From NCBI RefSeq assembly GCF_034140825.1, contig NC_089037.1, forward strand, positions 36,361,001 to 36,425,000: 64,000 nucleotides of DNA, written 5' to 3'. The translations under genes were made by a program, and so were the position numbers. How positions within the stretch are numbered: position 1 is the first letter of the stretch; each line of letters opens with the position of its first letter. Below, piece by piece: positions 1-13,589 of the stretch. The DNA comes from Oryza sativa Japonica Group. Taxonomy: Eukaryota > Streptophyta > Magnoliopsida > Poales > Poaceae. Under the pieces are notes generated by a model, which saw nothing but the letters and a program-made list of their open reading frames with translations, did no database searches and was not told where the DNA came from.

Positions 1-873
1 TACATGCATGATCACGGTTTTAAAATAAATAATTGAAGTACTAACAGTTTGTCTGCATAAATGTTCCTTTATATGTGCAGTTTATACCGTTTTAATAATC
101 TTATATATGAGACTTAATCTTAAATCCTGCTGTTCTATATGTCAAATAATTTGGCATCATAGTCCTAGTAGTGGACCTAGTGGTAGTTGATGCAATCCAA
201 ATATGTGGAGCCATGGATATTTTCTCTTTCAATAAAGAACAAAAATGACTATGTATAACCAAAGTGCTCTTCCATCAGCCAATATCATCAACAAGCAAAA
301 CAATATAAACAGTAACATACAGTTTGATAATATGATAAGTTGATAACATGTAGCATTGGCACCAAACAATGCACATGGGATGGCTCAGCTATAGGAAACT
401 AAATAATGCACATGTGGATTGCTTTTTTCAGTTTCAGAATGTTATATCATGTATGTGGAACCAACCAATAATTAAGATATTTGGATACATATGAACCAGA
501 ATCTCAGTCCCAATGAGCAATATACTTTATGCTCTTCAGAAATATGCAACAGTAAACATATGAAAGCTCAATGGAACAAAAGGAGAAAATAAGATTGCCC
601 AAGTTCATTTATGAATTATGACTAATATTTTCAGGGAAATGCAGATACATAAAAATGCAAAGCTTTATTACCAACATTATGCACCTTCTCTACAGGATAT
701 AGAGTTTGCTGTGAATATTTCATATAGTTAAAAGTAGACAATGTTACATATATGCAACTCCTTCATGTACCAATTAGTTATGTTTTATTTTCCATGATCC
801 CCATTAATTTATATTTGAGGATCTGTACAGCAAAACATATTAAGCATAGAAAATAAAGGGGTTAAAATCTCAC

Positions 874-3133
874 AAGAACATTCTGTGGTTTTATATCACG
901 GTGGCAGATGCCAACACAGTTATGTATGTAAGCAAGTGCTCGGCATATCTGCAAAGACAACAGGAACAACGATTTAGATGACTTAGTAGTTAATAAATAA
1001 TCAAATTTTGTCTTAAGATATGATATCATAAAGAAAAATACAACTGGAAGCACGGTTTAGTGCATGTTGGGAGAATTTATTTCAACAGCTACAGAGAGCA
1101 AACAGGTGTATAGAACAACTCATTAGCTAGAATTCTAACTGGAGTAAATAGATAAATCTAACCATTAGTTAAGAGTATATAAACAATTACATGCACTAAT
1201 GTGAAAATTTTCAGTTAAACAGTAAATGATCTCTGCTGGTTCCTAGAGAGTAGATTGAAGTCACGCAATCAAATCTCAGAATTTTTTTACCGGCCAAAAT
1301 GATGTGCTACTTATCTCATGAAAAATGTTATATTTCACTATCATCTCAAATCATATGACAGAAAAATTATTAGATAAGTAGATAGCGCTTGATGTTTAGC
1401 TAGACAAACAAGAAGCAAGCTGTTGAACATACATATGAAGTCAGGAAAATTGACAAGCTGGCTTGAGTAGATGTTTAAATGCCGATTCTCCATGGAAGAA
1501 ATCAATCTGAATCATTAATCCAAAACTTCTAAACGTTCCAGTGCAGTCCTGGGCTACTTGAAGATAATACTCGAGTGGACACAAGGACAACACATGACTG
1601 CCACCAAGTTTGAACCATGCTTCACATGACAGGTTTTAGAACATGCAAACAAATTGGGAGAGCATGAATGCCTACATTACATAAAAATTATGGCACTCAG
1701 TGCTCCCTTGCAGATGGTTGAACATGGTCCATTGATATTTTACAGGAAAAAAATATGCATCAACTATTGATAAGCTCTAGTGTGGCATGCATGCCCGAAG
1801 GCACTGGATAACCCAGCTGAAAAATTAAGAACTTTGCAAATGTGCCCCCTTGTTCCTCGAAAATAAGATAACCAAAAATAGATTATGACCGGACATCCAA
1901 AGAGTTTATTCTCTTGAATCTATAGAAGCAATCGGTTTGGAATGGGGCATGAGATGGAAAATTATATTATTTCCTAAAGGTTACTGGTCCAATGCAAAGG
2001 CGAGTCACTCAGAAAAATAGACAACAAATCAGGGCTGACCTGATAAGTGTATAATTTGACATAAATGAGGGGCACCCGTTGATTCATTCTGCTGTACTGT
2101 CTCGCAATTCGGTTTACTGTCTCTGGAACATACTCAAGGACAAGATTGAGGTAAAGTTCATCCCTTTCAGTGGTTGAGAAGAAGTAATGCTTAAGACCAA
2201 CAATATTAGGATGATCCAGCATATGCATAATTTGCAATTCCCTGTTCTTGTAACGTTTATCTTGAAGAACCTTTTTAATGGCAACAATTTCTCCTGTTTC
2301 TCGACATTTGGCCTAAGAGTTGACACGAACAGGTTATTTGCCTTTCACAGTCACATAGAGAAATTTTTACAATGAAAAAGCCACAGGCTTACCTGATATA
2401 CAACCCCAAAAGAACCAGTTCCGACCACATGCTCAGCAATATAAGTGACAGACTGTTCCATTACCATAACCACTTTATCAGCATTGTTTCATGGCCAAAC
2501 ATCACAAATTGCAAGGATGAAAGCGAAACTATTTTTACCTGTTTAGGTAGACCATTTCGGCCACGGATCGTAGTAGCTATTATGTGACCAGCTTCAGCGC
2601 TAGAGCCGTCGACTACATCTCGTTCAGTGTTCTGCAAATGAATTGTTGGTAAACCAAAGTGCAGTCTTGGTTCATATTTCCGTAGGCTTTCTGTGAATAT
2701 TCATGAGCCGTAGAAGTATGAAGCAGTGTCATAAAACCATGCTTTTCTAGGGTGGACAACATGTCAAATTTGCAGAGTAGCAAATTACAGACAAATTTTT
2801 TGAAGTTATGCAGTGATTATTTACTACTTTCTCAGAAAGGCACAGTGGCTCATTGCTACAGGAGGTGAACAAAATAACAGGAACCACAGAAACAAGAGTT
2901 TGATTCTGGTGACAGGTGACTCTTCATCCTACATCAACACTAGTTCACTCAGTGACAAACAAACACGAACAGAAACCTACCTTTTCATCACCAACATCTG
3001 GTTTGGAATCCCTCAATTGCATTTCCAGCATCTCCCTTCCTAGACATTCAACCGAACTAGCCGGGCCCTTGAATCCATGTCCCGGCCGAGAGGAGCTCCC
3101 AACGCCGCCATGCCTTAGTCCAGAATAGGCCAT
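874..3133 (-). CDS. SHAGGY/GSK3-like protein kinase, 5' part (AtSK41/42-like)
   Basis: This is a serine/threonine kinase of the plant GSK3 family, whose members phosphorylate transcription factors in brassinosteroid and growth signalling. Five coding exons are visible: 2981-3133 (start codon), 2539-2631, 2393-2452, 2040-2312 and 874-948, together 218 codons. All junctions are GT-AG and the phase is kept. The N-terminal leader and the segment [14 protein letters not shown] resemble the clade containing Arabidopsis SK41/SK42. The glycine loop GTGSFGVV, the VAIKK lysine, YVPETVNR and the catalytic loop HRDIKPQN are present. The DFG motif, activation-loop tyrosine and C-lobe lie beyond the left edge, so the gene is incomplete here. 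The first 873 bases are intron. The family is near certain. The clade is inferred from the leader, and the exact rice paralogue was not determined. Confidence 0.93.
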
Positions 3134-5735
3134 CCCCCACTACCCGAGATTCCCCAGGTCAGGACAAGAAAAACAGACCAGTATTCACTCCATTGCTTGC
3201 AGAAGATCAGCCCGCCATTGCAATGCCGTTTCCTCCAGCATCACTTCAGCAACAGCTGCATACACATTCCATAAAAATGTGTCAAGATCGAGATGAACCT
3301 TCTATGGCATAGTAGGAAATTTTTCTTGTAAAAGTTGCTTCATCAATTTATAACTGATGAAGAACATCCAAAAAATCTTCAGGAAGTAAGTACACTGCAC
3401 TCAAGTACGAAACACATAATTCGTCTGTTAGTACACTACTCCAAAAGGCATCCGGATTTCCAGCCACACAGCGATCAAGAAGGGCCACTAAATAATCATC
3501 AAGAAAAACCGCAAAACTTGCACTAAATCCCGAACAGATCAATCTCAAAAATGGCCCAAAGATCCTCCGAAAATAAACCGTGCGATCCATCCCAAATCCT
3601 ATAACTCGATAATTGGGTCCAAACCGCCGCAAACCGGGTCCGAAGGAGCATTAAAAAACGACCCTTTTTTTTCTCTCTGGTGGGATCAAAGAATCTGGAG
3701 CCACAGTACCTGGAGCCAAAATCCCACAGAGATGAAAGAAAAATTCTTGGAGCAAGCAGATCAACAGGCTCCAGTGCTCTTGGAATAATTATGGGCGAGC
3801 AGGGAATCGGAAGAGGATGAGATGAGATGGTTTGGGGCTCTCTCTGGTGTGGAGCAAGTAGGTTAGGTAGGGGGGGAGAGTGGAGTGAGGTAGTGGAGGG
3901 CAGCTGCTCTTCTCCTTCCAAACTTTTCCTTTTCTGGTAAAAAAGAATAGGCAAGGGCATGGAGGAGCAGAGAGAAATTTATGGAGGTGATGCCATGGAT
4001 GGAATGGAAGGATGGGGGAGATGAGGGGGGAGAAGCAAACAAAAAATTGGGTTGTGAGCTGTGGATGTGAAGTGACATTTGATTTGAGGGGTTTTTGGTG
4101 TTTGGCTGCAGTCAATTTGGCAGTGAACATACTTGGATTGATTGACAGGAGTGTTGACTTGGGAGTGAACTTTTTCTGAATTGTGATTTTGCAAGGATTT
4201 TCATTCTTGGGGTAGTGCAATTTGTAATTGTTTAAACAGATGGAATCATGCCAAATTGCCAATGTTGCAATTACAACAGGCATCGACTTTTAGGTGAAAA
4301 TAAAACATTAGAGTTAAGCTCTGCTTTTAATATTATGGATTTCCGTTGCTTTTCAAACTTATATAAACAGTGTGTTTAGTACCAAAAAACCTATGGAGGA
4401 CTTTTCTAAAGTAGCATTTCAACTTCATGGCAGTAGTTTATTCATTCGTAAAGGCTATAAAAAATTAGATAAACTACCAATTGATGAGCTATGATAAAAA
4501 TTAAATTAATATATCAATCCATCATTTTCAGCTATCCCAGATTGGGCAATGTTGCTAAAGTTCAGATTTTGCCGAACAAGATTCAGCTCCCTTGTGGTTA
4601 AGTGCGGCTTCCGTCGTAGCAAGGCATCCATTCTTCTCTTCCAAGCCCTTCCTAACTTTTTCTTCGAACTTTCATCTTTTCCATCACATCAAAACTTTCC
4701 TATACACATAAACTTTCAATTTTTTTTCTTTAAACTTTCAATTTTAGTCAAACTTTTAATTTTAGCGTAGAACTAAACACACCCTAACCGCAAATCCAAC
4801 TCATGGAGTCATGTTCATCTCCCCATACCAGAAAAGAAATCGACAAAAGCCTGCATGTGCCACAGAACTTTCGGTAGAACGATACAACATGCATGGTTCG
4901 CCTCAGGAGACCAACTTGTCAGCAGCTGCATTAACAATGCGGGAAAAAACAAACTTCATGTAGCCCTGCGTGTGTTATCAAGTTCATCGTTCATCAGAAC
5001 TATGGAGTGTACAGGATCATGCAGGTTTTTTCTTTAAGAAAAACTTCTGTACATAACCGTGGTTCTCATGTACTAGTTGTAAACGACAATCGGGTCACAG
5101 AAAATAACTCAAAATTATCCAATGTAAAATTCCTGCTTATCCATATGTTTCTTGTAGTATCTACTGTATGTTGTAATGTAGTCATATACTGTTATCCACA
5201 GATCTGCCTGCCTACCTGCAACCAGAGAGACTTGATGTAATACAGGAAAACAAGAGAAACATATAACAGAGGCAGTCACATGGCTATGCCCGAATGAATA
5301 GAAACAAGAAACAAGTGGTAGTAACAAACAGGAGAACCCGAAAGGTCCACCGAGATAGCTGTTCTGTTCATGCTCATCATGCTAAGAGACCAGGGTCCCG
5401 TCATTCGTTGACCAGGTCATGGGCCTCACAGGCGGCTATCACTTCAGTTTGCATATGCTACTGTAAAGTGCTCATGTGTGCTGTGAGATGTGGCTACATC
5501 ACTATTCAAAGGGGGTCATCTGTTAGCTGTACCTCTGCATGTGGGGAGGATGAACTTAGCTTTTAATCTTCATAGATTAATATTGATCTCTGTCAAAAGC
5601 TCCACACAGTAGTATTCTTGCAAAACAAAGTCATTTGTTCCAGTTTCAGTAGCCAAAATTTGTTCCAGTTTCCAGATTCTTCAGAATGAAACGGTTATGT
5701 GAAAGGAAGTAGATACTGACCTGCACGTCTGCATG
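3134..5735. other. Leader of the GSK3-like gene and intergenic space
   Basis: This stretch separates the GSK3-like start codon from the 3' end of the isomerase-like gene, both on the minus strand. The part from 3134 to about 3960 is probably 5' untranslated sequence and promoter of the kinase gene, with pyrimidine-rich tracts on the minus strand. From 4.3 to 4.8 kb lies a probable MITE, listed separately. From 4.8 to 5.7 kb I see no convincing coding sequence. The short open frames there have no recognisable motif and no splice-consistent continuation. Confidence 0.5.
4368..4784. mobile_element. Probable MITE with GTGTGTTTAG termini
   Basis: The left end carries GTGTGTTTAGTACC and the right end carries GAACTAAACACACCC, which is its approximate inverse complement. 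The interior near the right end repeats AAACTTTCAATTTT-like words typical of a common rice MITE class. The right end is followed by TAA, as expected for PIF/Harbinger (Tourist-like) insertions. The left flank also contains TAA, but a few bases away, so the left limit is approximate. Confidence 0.45.
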
Positions 5736-8700
5736 TCAAATTCCAACAGCATCAAGAAGCTCTGAATGTTGTGACACGGAGACTAGCGTGTTTGCGACAA
5801 TTGCACCACTTGCAGCGACGGCCGGTACACCGATGCCTGGAAAAGTCGAGTCACCACAGCAGAATAGCTGGGGTATAGGTGTTGCCTGCCCAGGGAAAGT
5901 GGCCTCCCCAGCTTTTATGGCTGGACCATAGGTTCCTCTATTTCTTCGGAGGAACCTCTTGTGTGTTAATGGTGATCCAACCAGCTTCACATCGCATTTT
6001 TCTCTGCTAAATCTTGGACCAAGGGCAAGCTCCACGGCTTTCCACATCACCTGAGAGGTTTAAATTAACTTATCATAGAATACAGCAAGTTTCTATTTAC
6101 AATCAGTGAATAAAAGAGTACTTTATAAAAAGTGTGTCTAGCTTCGATAACTTTTTACTTAACTTTTGATCATATTTGCTTCCTATGAGTCAAGAAAATT
6201 GCTTCCTTAAAATTCTAACATGTAGTAGATTATTGTTCTAGCCTCTGGAGTCTAGACGGCTACACAAGCCACCCATGTTTGCACGTGTGGAAAAGAAGGG
6301 TAAAGAGATGAAATTTCTAGGAAATATCTGAACTGATAAAACGGTGTTAAAGCGCATGGATTTCTAGGGACTAATTCCCAGTTATCAGGGGAGTAACGCT
6401 AGAAGAACAAGAGCACAGCATTTGTTCTATGTTGTACCTCAGAGCGTTCTTCTTTCAGCCTTCGATACTCGGCGCTTTTCCTATCTAGTCCTTCCCACAA
6501 ACTGAAAGGTTCTGTTCCTGGTGTATAAGCATGTAGGACGTGCTTTCCAGGCGGTGCTAAGCCATTTCCAAGAACAGTAGGAACTGATATCAATACAACG
6601 TTCTGGTCAGCATCAACTCCTTTGTTCCAATCATTAACCACAATATGATGGATTCCAAGGTCCTCTCTGGCATTCTGTTCCAGTTACGTAAGTAGTTACC
6701 GTGAGAGATTGCCTGAGTTAATGTAAAAACACACATCTTAATGAATATGAGTGTATGACAACCAACCTCGACATCAAAACCCAAGTGGAGATGCATAAAT
6801 GATTCACATTGTGGAGTTGCTTTCACTTTGTCTTGATATGATCTTGGGACAGCATCTGGTGGCAGCAAATCCAAAGTATCCCACATAGATGCATTGCTAA
6901 CAACTGCTTTCCTTGCGCGCACAATCTGCATGAGAAGCAAATTCCCGACAAGATTTCAACAGCTGCTGAATCTTCAAAACATAGGTTGCATGATGGAAGT
7001 CAATACAAGGGAATAGGTTACTATCTAGTGACCTAGAATAACATGTGGCACAATCATGCCTCTCAAAAATAGATTGCATAAGACAACAGGGCGAGAAAAG
7101 ATATGCCATCTTGGCCTACATGATTTCTATGGTCTGCCACTACTGCAAATGGGTGGACCAAGGCCTAAAGCCCCTAAACTAAATGTGATATGCAGTACTG
7201 AAGATGGTACTTTTTGGAGGGAGGGAGGGAAAATATATAGTGATTATCGTGGATTGTACACTAAAGACTTTGATGCATCCATGAGGCTCAAGGTAATGTA
7301 AGTATCATATTTGATGAAATCATTACCAATAGTAATAATATGGATCTGCATTGCTATCATTGGTTTTGTGTTCATAACTTGTATCACACAAATCCTTTCC
7401 TACTAGGTAACAGTTTGTTTTTTGTTTGGTAATAACATATCCTTAGAAGATGCTTACTTGTCCACTTTGTAGCTTGACACCAACTGCTCGACCATTCTCA
7501 ATTAAAATCTTTTCAACATGCGAACGAAGAGCAAGCCTGCCACCAAATTTTTTTATTCCTCGCACAAGAGCATCTATTATTGCTCCGCTTCCCTCAAGAG
7601 GATACTCAAGCGAGCATCCTGGTTTATACCATTCTGCAAACATATAAACCTGTGGTTGTAGTTAGACCAAATGATGAAACAGAAAACATCATAATCATCA
7701 CTTTTAAAGTATTTGTGTGAATTTGAATAGACACAACAGATGGGAGCTAAGTATCATAGAGGTAAATATATGGAAAACTCTGCACTGTAACTTATTCAGA
7801 ATCGCATTGTTTTTTGATGCAATGAATCGCATTGCTCAGTGCCAAATATTTCGACATCCAGTTGCTGTGGAGCACTCCAACAAGATAAAAGTGCTAAGAT
7901 TCAGGTATAAGTCACTGCCATCCACCAATGGGAATGCATGCCATCAACCTATACAATTTAGATCCACTATAAATACAATCACTACCATGTAGACTGCATT
8001 GACTGGTTTAGGGTCACATGAGAGTGACTACGGAATAGTATAGATTCTGAAATAGTATCTGCTAAATAAACTAGATGTAGAATATGCTACATTGAGGTTG
8101 TTCCAAGTTCAGATGACATGAGAACGTGTAACACCAGCACAGCTATTTTATGGAAAGAAGAGGAACATTGCACCGATGTAATACTAATCCCATGATGTCC
8201 TCACCATTAGGGTCAATGCACCCACAAATATATTGATAGAAGTTGTGCAACAAAATTATTCTCTTATTCATCTATATATTGCCATAATGGTATTGGTCGG
8301 TTTCAACAGTGAACTAAATGTTGTTTCTGGAAACCAGTTGGAAATGGTAATTCACTAAATTATGGCAAAGCAAAAGGTACTGAAATTAAAGGAAAACACA
8401 AATGGAAGGATAATGAATTCAATGTTAGGCAAAGCAACAGCTACTGCAAATGGAAGTAAACCTGATGGAAATTAGTTTACCATTTCTGCAGAAAGAGCAC
8501 CATCAGATTTGACTCCAGCAAGTAGAAAACACAAGAGATCGATCCAATTACGAACAAAGGGGTTTTTCAGGCCCAATGAATCAACGATCTCTGAGAAAGG
8601 TCTTAGAAGTTTTGTAGCACCAAGAGCCCCTTGAGGTCCCATTTGCAGGATTGATTTCAACAGAGAAGGAGCATATCTACCAGCAGATGTGGAGAGAACA

Positions 8701-10087
8701 CCTAAATCACCTCGAATGGAAAGTGGAGGCAAAGCCATTGCAGCTGCAGAGATAGGAATAACTGCATCCTGAGATTGTTTTAGTATGGTATTAGCTCATG
8801 CTCTAGTGGAACATAAAATGTCCCAAAGATAAAAAAAATAAGAAATGATCCTGGAAAAGAAACTAGTATCATATCATATTCAAGTACGGTGCTTTTACAT
8901 TTTTTACAAAATATGCCTATAAAAGGATAGCACAGGAAAGGAAAGCATTAATAATTTATGGATTGCTCATGTGTTGCTTAGTACTCCAGTTCAGTGAGTA
9001 GTGAGTTCATCTACACGACTATGGCTGCAAAAGTATTTTCCAAAGAGTCACAATGCAGACAAAAGAAACTCACAAGAAGCTTTTTCCACTCCTGGACTGC
9101 ATCAGCACCAACAAATTCATCAAGGTCCTGAAAGAATTGCGAGTCAGAATCGTGTTCAGAGCATCCAACATAAATAAATTGTTAGCATCAAAACTGCATA
9201 AATGGGAGAGAACATCTCTAAGTTCAATAACCAGCCATACCATTTGAGAAGAAATAACATATCTGAGTGAGAACTGATAATGTCACAGGTAAAGTTAAGT
9301 GAATGGTTCCAACGATTACATATCTAATGGCAAAAGACTGCTCACCTTGAGGAAATCAGTTGGACCTATCCGCGAAAGGAACTGGCCTTCAGGTACATAA
9401 ACCATCCAGGAATCATATGAGGCACATGGAACTGATTCGCCTAGCGCATCAAGGACCTGACCAATTGAATGACCACATCAGCTTCCAAGCTCTCACCACA
9501 ATTAACTTGCTCTAAACCCACAATGCCATAATGGGAAGAACAATTTGCTGCAATCAAGTATCACCTGGGCGAGGGGATTGGCCTGGGGGCCTCTGGACTG
9601 GAAGCCGGAGAACAGGGAAGGGCCCGAGTCGAAGTTGAAGCCCTTGATGTCAAACGAGTGCGCGGCGCCTCCGGGGCGGTCATGGCTCTCGAGCACGAGC
9701 ACGTCCTGGTTATACCTCGCCAGGAGCCCCGCGCAGCACAGCCCGCCGATCCCGCTCCCGATGACGACGACGTCCGCCTCCGGCCTCTCCGCCTCCCTGA
9801 CCCCGATTCAGAACGCAAAACCGGCTATGCCTATGAGCATCGATCAATCGCCGGAGAGTAGTGGTGCGGTGCGAAACGTACCCGGAGAGCGCGCCGTCCT
9901 CGCCCTCGGGGATGGAGGGGTCCGCGGGGCGCTCGTCGGCGGCCACCGCCCTGCAGCGCGCGGGACGAGCGGCGGCCGCGCATCCGCGTCGTGGCCGTGG
10001 GGCGGTGGTCGGTGGAGCGCGCGGGCGGCGAGCGCAGTGGCGGGGCGGAGGCGGCAGCGCGCGGGAGGCCAAGGCGGCGGAAGCCAT
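5736..10087 (-). CDS. Carotenoid-isomerase-like FAD oxidoreductase, plastid-targeted
   Basis: Nine exons join without a frame break into 597 codons: 9882-10087, 9565-9796, 9346-9456, 9074-9127, 8481-8768, 7458-7649, 6767-6925, 6438-6674 and 5736-6050. The first exon encodes an Ala/Arg/Pro-rich leader of about 55 residues, consistent with a plastid transit peptide. It is followed by the Rossmann FAD-binding motif VVVIGSGIGGLCCAGLLA and the RPGGAAHSFD segment typical of phytoene-desaturase/CRTISO-type flavoproteins. The C-terminus has the second flavin contact, LFCCGDSTFPGIGVPAVAAS. The family converts cis-carotenoids or related polyenes, but this member resembles the less-studied CRTISO-like branch (Arabidopsis At1g57770 type), so the substrate is not assigned. 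The gene looks intact. Its upstream region was duplicated to 15.3 kb. Confidence 0.93.
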
Positions 10088-10465
10088 GTCGGAGGCGGAG
10101 AATAGCGCGCGTCTCGCCGGCTACGCCACATAGCTTCGGGATCAGGCCGCGGTTGGAGTGAGGCGGCCGTCGTGGACACGTGGCACTTCGCCGGCCTTTC
10201 TCCTTCCGCGGCAGCCGACCCGATCTCTCCCGTGAGACATGGAGAAGATGGGAAGCGAGGCCCATACGGCCCAACCCAATGGCCCATTATGGGCTTACTG
10301 GGAAGCCCATTTTAAAGCGTTCTTCTTCCTCTCCTCGGCCCGCGCGCGCTTCTCTTCCTCTCTGCTACCTCTTCCGGCCGAAAGCTAAGAAACCAAAAAC
10401 GTACGCGGCGAGCTTCCAAGAAAGGCAAGAACACAAGAATCTGCGAAATATATGGATCAATTAAG
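10088..10465. promoter_or_regulatory. Probable bidirectional promoter with G-box and orphan plus-strand leader
   Basis: This GC-rich stretch lies directly upstream of the isomerase-like gene. A G-box core CACGTG sits at 10177-10182, and several GCCCA/TGGGC words (plant site-II-like elements) lie between 10260 and 10310. The segment from about 10180 to 10465 aligns by eye with 15303-15536, including the end of the leader and the start ATGGATCAA (10452 here, 15528 there). That suggests it once also drove a plus-strand gene. Downstream of this orphan start the frame closes after a few codons and an unrelated LINE fragment follows. The promoter role is inferred. Confidence 0.55.
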
Positions 10466-10606
10466 TGAAAAGAAGGTGCCTGAAAATCTCCAAACTTAAT
10501 TTCGATCGATTTTCATGGCCATTAGGAAAGTGAGGAAAAAAAAACACGGCCTAATAGGTACGGTACTCAGTCGGTTTCAGAATAAGTAAACATTATTTTT
10601 GGAACC

Positions 10607-10992
10607 TTTTTTTTTTTGCGGGGAAGAGCTGGGAATTACTATTGCTCAACCGACAAGTCCTTACAAACTAGCTGAGAAATAAGATTACATGTGTCGCCTA
10701 CCCAAAGGAAAGAAAGCCTATCAGTGCGAGCTATGTCTGCTAAAGCATGGCTAATCTGGTTTTGAGATCTGTGGACCTTCCTGATGATGAAATCCCTCTC
10801 TCCATCAATCAACACTTTAATATGTCTAACAATGAAAGCAAGGGAAGAGCGGTCCGGTTCCTTGGTCTGCATCAACTGGGCCGCCGTCAAACAATCCGTC
10901 TCCACTTCAATAGGAAGCTCATCGTCCATTGCATCGCCAGGCTGATTCCTTCCACACATGCTAGAAGCTCCGATTCTAACGCATCGGAGCAC
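10607..10992 (-). mobile_element. 5'-truncated LINE fragment with RNase H-like tail
   Basis: A T11 run at 10607-10617 on the plus strand is the expected poly(A) tail of a minus-strand retroelement. The adjacent minus-strand frame encodes a segment with IEVETDCLTAAQLM, the KVHRSQNQISHALAD block and a WVGD end. These are typical of the RNase H-like (RVT_3) domain at the end of plant LINE ORF2 proteins. Only about 117 residues remain. No target-site duplication could be fixed because the 5' limit is unclear. A domesticated RNase H-like gene is possible but less likely given the poly(T) junction. Confidence 0.6.
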
Positions 10993-11435
10993 CCTTATTT
11001 ATATGTCTCTCGCCTCTCCCTTGACTTGAGGCGGAGGATCGAGGATTACTGGCATCGTCGTCTTCCTTCGTTCCCTCCACACAAGAGAAGACCAGGCAAG
11101 TCCTCTTAATTTACCTTCTTCATACCCTAACATACATATCTCAGTTTCTTCTACCGGCTCTCGGTGACCTCCTTTGGTCTGTGTCCTCCCTCCTGTTCGT
11201 TCGGCTGCCAATCCACATGGATTAAGTTAGTCTGAATAAGCTCGTTTCTTAGCTCAACTATGCATGGACTGCTACCCTCAAACTGTTTCACCCTCACCTA
11301 TCCAAGTTTATTTTGTAGTACACAGCTAGCCTGTTTATTACTTATGTTTTCTCCAACCGTATGTACGTATGTACGTTAGGGTCAAGCAAGCACCATCAAC
11401 CTTGACATAAAGCCACTAACGTCTCTTCTGTAGTA

Positions 11436-11683
11436 CTCCCTATGCATTTTATTTTAATGTATGACGTCGTTGATTTTTCAACCAACGCTTGACCATTCAT
11501 TTTATTCAAATTTTTTGTGCAAATATGAAAATATTTATGTCATGCTTAAAGAATATTTGATGACAAATCAAGTCACAATAAAATCAATGATAATTACATA
11601 ATTTTTTTGAATGAGACGAATAATCAAATGTTAGACAAAAAGTCAACGACGTCATACATTAAAATATTAAAATATAGAGGTAG
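11436..11683. mobile_element. Stowaway-like MITE
   Basis: The termini are inverted: CTCCCTATGCATTTT on the left and, read on the other strand, CCTCTATATTTT on the right. A shared block TTTTAATGTATGACGTCG then appears on both sides in opposite orientation. A TA dinucleotide flanks both ends, as expected for Tc1/mariner-type Stowaway insertions. The interior is AT-rich and non-coding. The right limit may be off by a few bases. Confidence 0.8.
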
Positions 11684-12922
11684 TAGTAATATATAACCTC
11701 TTATGAATTGGATTTACAATGTTACTTTTGATTCTGCTTCAGTTAACGAAAAGACGCGGAAAATTAAGAGGACGTCTGCTACGTACTCATCTCACAAGAA
11801 GCTACAATACTAAATATTTTGCTTCAGTCATGGAATACAGCAACATAGCTAAGAAGAGGGAGGGTGTTATTGTTAAGATCGTGACATGATACAAAGCCCC
11901 AGGAGTAGAGACAAGTAATAAGTCATTGACCTCAACTTCATTTGTTATCCTCTTTTCTGCCATATCTTCTTGTACATGCTACTATATTTGATGACTAACA
12001 CCCGTGTTCTATGGCGTTTTAACTTATGTCTGGGCTCTAATCAAGATAATCTCAACCAACCACGAAATTTGTCTAAGAGCGTTGTCTCACTTGCTTTGTA
12101 TGATGGTGAGTATGCTGCTATAGTTACCCAATTTATAATTTAACAACAATTAATATATTACCCCCAGTTATAAATTAATGCTTTAACTTGCTGTCTTGTG
12201 TAACAATTAATATATGCTTTGTAATGGAATCTGTTTTTAAGGTTCTTACTGGTGGTGTGAGAGATTAGCTTTTTATATTTGAACATTCTAGTTTTGAGTT
12301 AACTTATCATATTTAGTATTAATTGTATTTCATTGCCGACCACTCCTTGTGCAGCACCAGGACAAAGGTGTGGGAATGACTATCTAACCGAAAAGAATTA
12401 TCCCAAGCCACCACTAAACATATTATATGGTGAGTTATTTGATGATATTCTACCAGTAAACACCTTTTTACAGTTCTGTTTTATCACTAACTATTCTACC
12501 ATGCACCTTCTACCAGATGGCATGATTTTGGCTAATTCTTTTGAAGAGACTTTTGGCCATCTATATGGTCAAGGTTCCTGGTGTGAATTCACATCAGAAA
12601 GCTTTCCTAACAACATTCGTCGTAGTGTTGTTGCACTTACTTCATGGAGTGGTGATTTTACACTAATTAATGTTTTATTGATTGTACTATTTCATTTTTG
12701 TATATTTTGCAATCACTAATAAGATATAATAATCAACAGTATGCATGGTATGCAGGAGGGAGGAGGCATTTTGCCTGCACGGGTTTTTTTATTGAATGGA
12801 CGAACGGATACAGAATTATTCTCACATCAGCGAGCTTGGTTAGAGAGTCTGATGATGGATGGTAGATTGCTAAAAACTTGGCTGTAGGTGCTAGAGCTCA
12901 TCATAATTTTTATTCTCCTATA

Positions 12923-13156
12923 CTTCCTCCGTCCCATAATATAAAGGATTTTGACTTTTTACTTGCACTGTTTGATCACTCGTCTTATTCATAAAAAAAA
13001 TGTGCAAATATAAAAAACGAAAAGTTGTGCTTAAAATACTTTAGATAATAAAGTAAGTCACAAATAAAATAAATAATAATTCTAATTTTTTTAATAAGAC
13101 GAATGGTAAATAAAACAAATAAAAAGTTAAAATCTTATATTATAGAACGGATGGAG
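12923..13156. mobile_element. Stowaway MITE in an intron of the Deg-like gene
   Basis: The left end CTTCCTCCGTCCCATAATAT and the right end, reverse complement CTCCATCCGTTCTATAATAT, form terminal inverted repeats. TA target-site duplications lie at 12921-12922 and 13157-13158. The element is 234 bp, AT-rich and non-coding. The terminal sequence resembles the Stowaway arms from which several rice MITE-derived small RNAs are known. Whether this copy yields any is not shown by the sequence. Confidence 0.9.
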
Positions 13157-13350
13157 TATATCGCTAGCTTCTCTTTCAATTCTCACACACTTTATCATTA
13201 CTTTGCAGATACAGGTGTTGCTTCCAAACAGTACATGCGATGTAGGGTATTTACAACATTATAGCTTACACTACAATGTTGCTCTAGTCAGTACCCATCA
13301 CAGTTGGAATGCTCCTCCAGTATGTACTCGGCTTGACCAGCACAATTGTA

Positions 13351-13589
13351 CTCCCTCCGTCTCAAAAAAAGTCAAACCTTGGGTTTCCGTGTCCAACTTT
13401 AACTATCCGTCTTATATGAAATTTTTTTTATAATTCGTATTTTTATTATTGTTAGATGATAAAACATGATTAATATTTTATACATGACTTGTCTTTTTAA
13501 TTTTTTTCGTAATTTTTTCAAATAAGATGAATGGTCAAATATTGGACACGAAAACCAGGGTTTGTCTTTTTTTTTTGGAACGGAGGGAG
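13351..13589. mobile_element. Stowaway MITE inside a coding exon
   Basis: The termini are CTCCCTCCGTCTC and, reverse complemented, CTCCCTCCGTTCC. TA duplications are at 13349-13350 and 13590-13591. The element is 239 bp. It splits the fifth exon of the Deg-like gene between codons reading ...DQHNC and SWVAAIGY.... The 241-bp total gain is not a multiple of three, and the element contains stop codons in the incoming frame, so the reading frame is destroyed unless the element is removed from DNA or RNA. Confidence 0.93.

Noticed and set aside
9545-10287. Long open frames on both strands around the isomerase-like first exon
   Set aside because: They are shadows of the GC-rich transit-peptide exon. 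Only the minus-strand frame starting at 10087 splices into the FAD domain.
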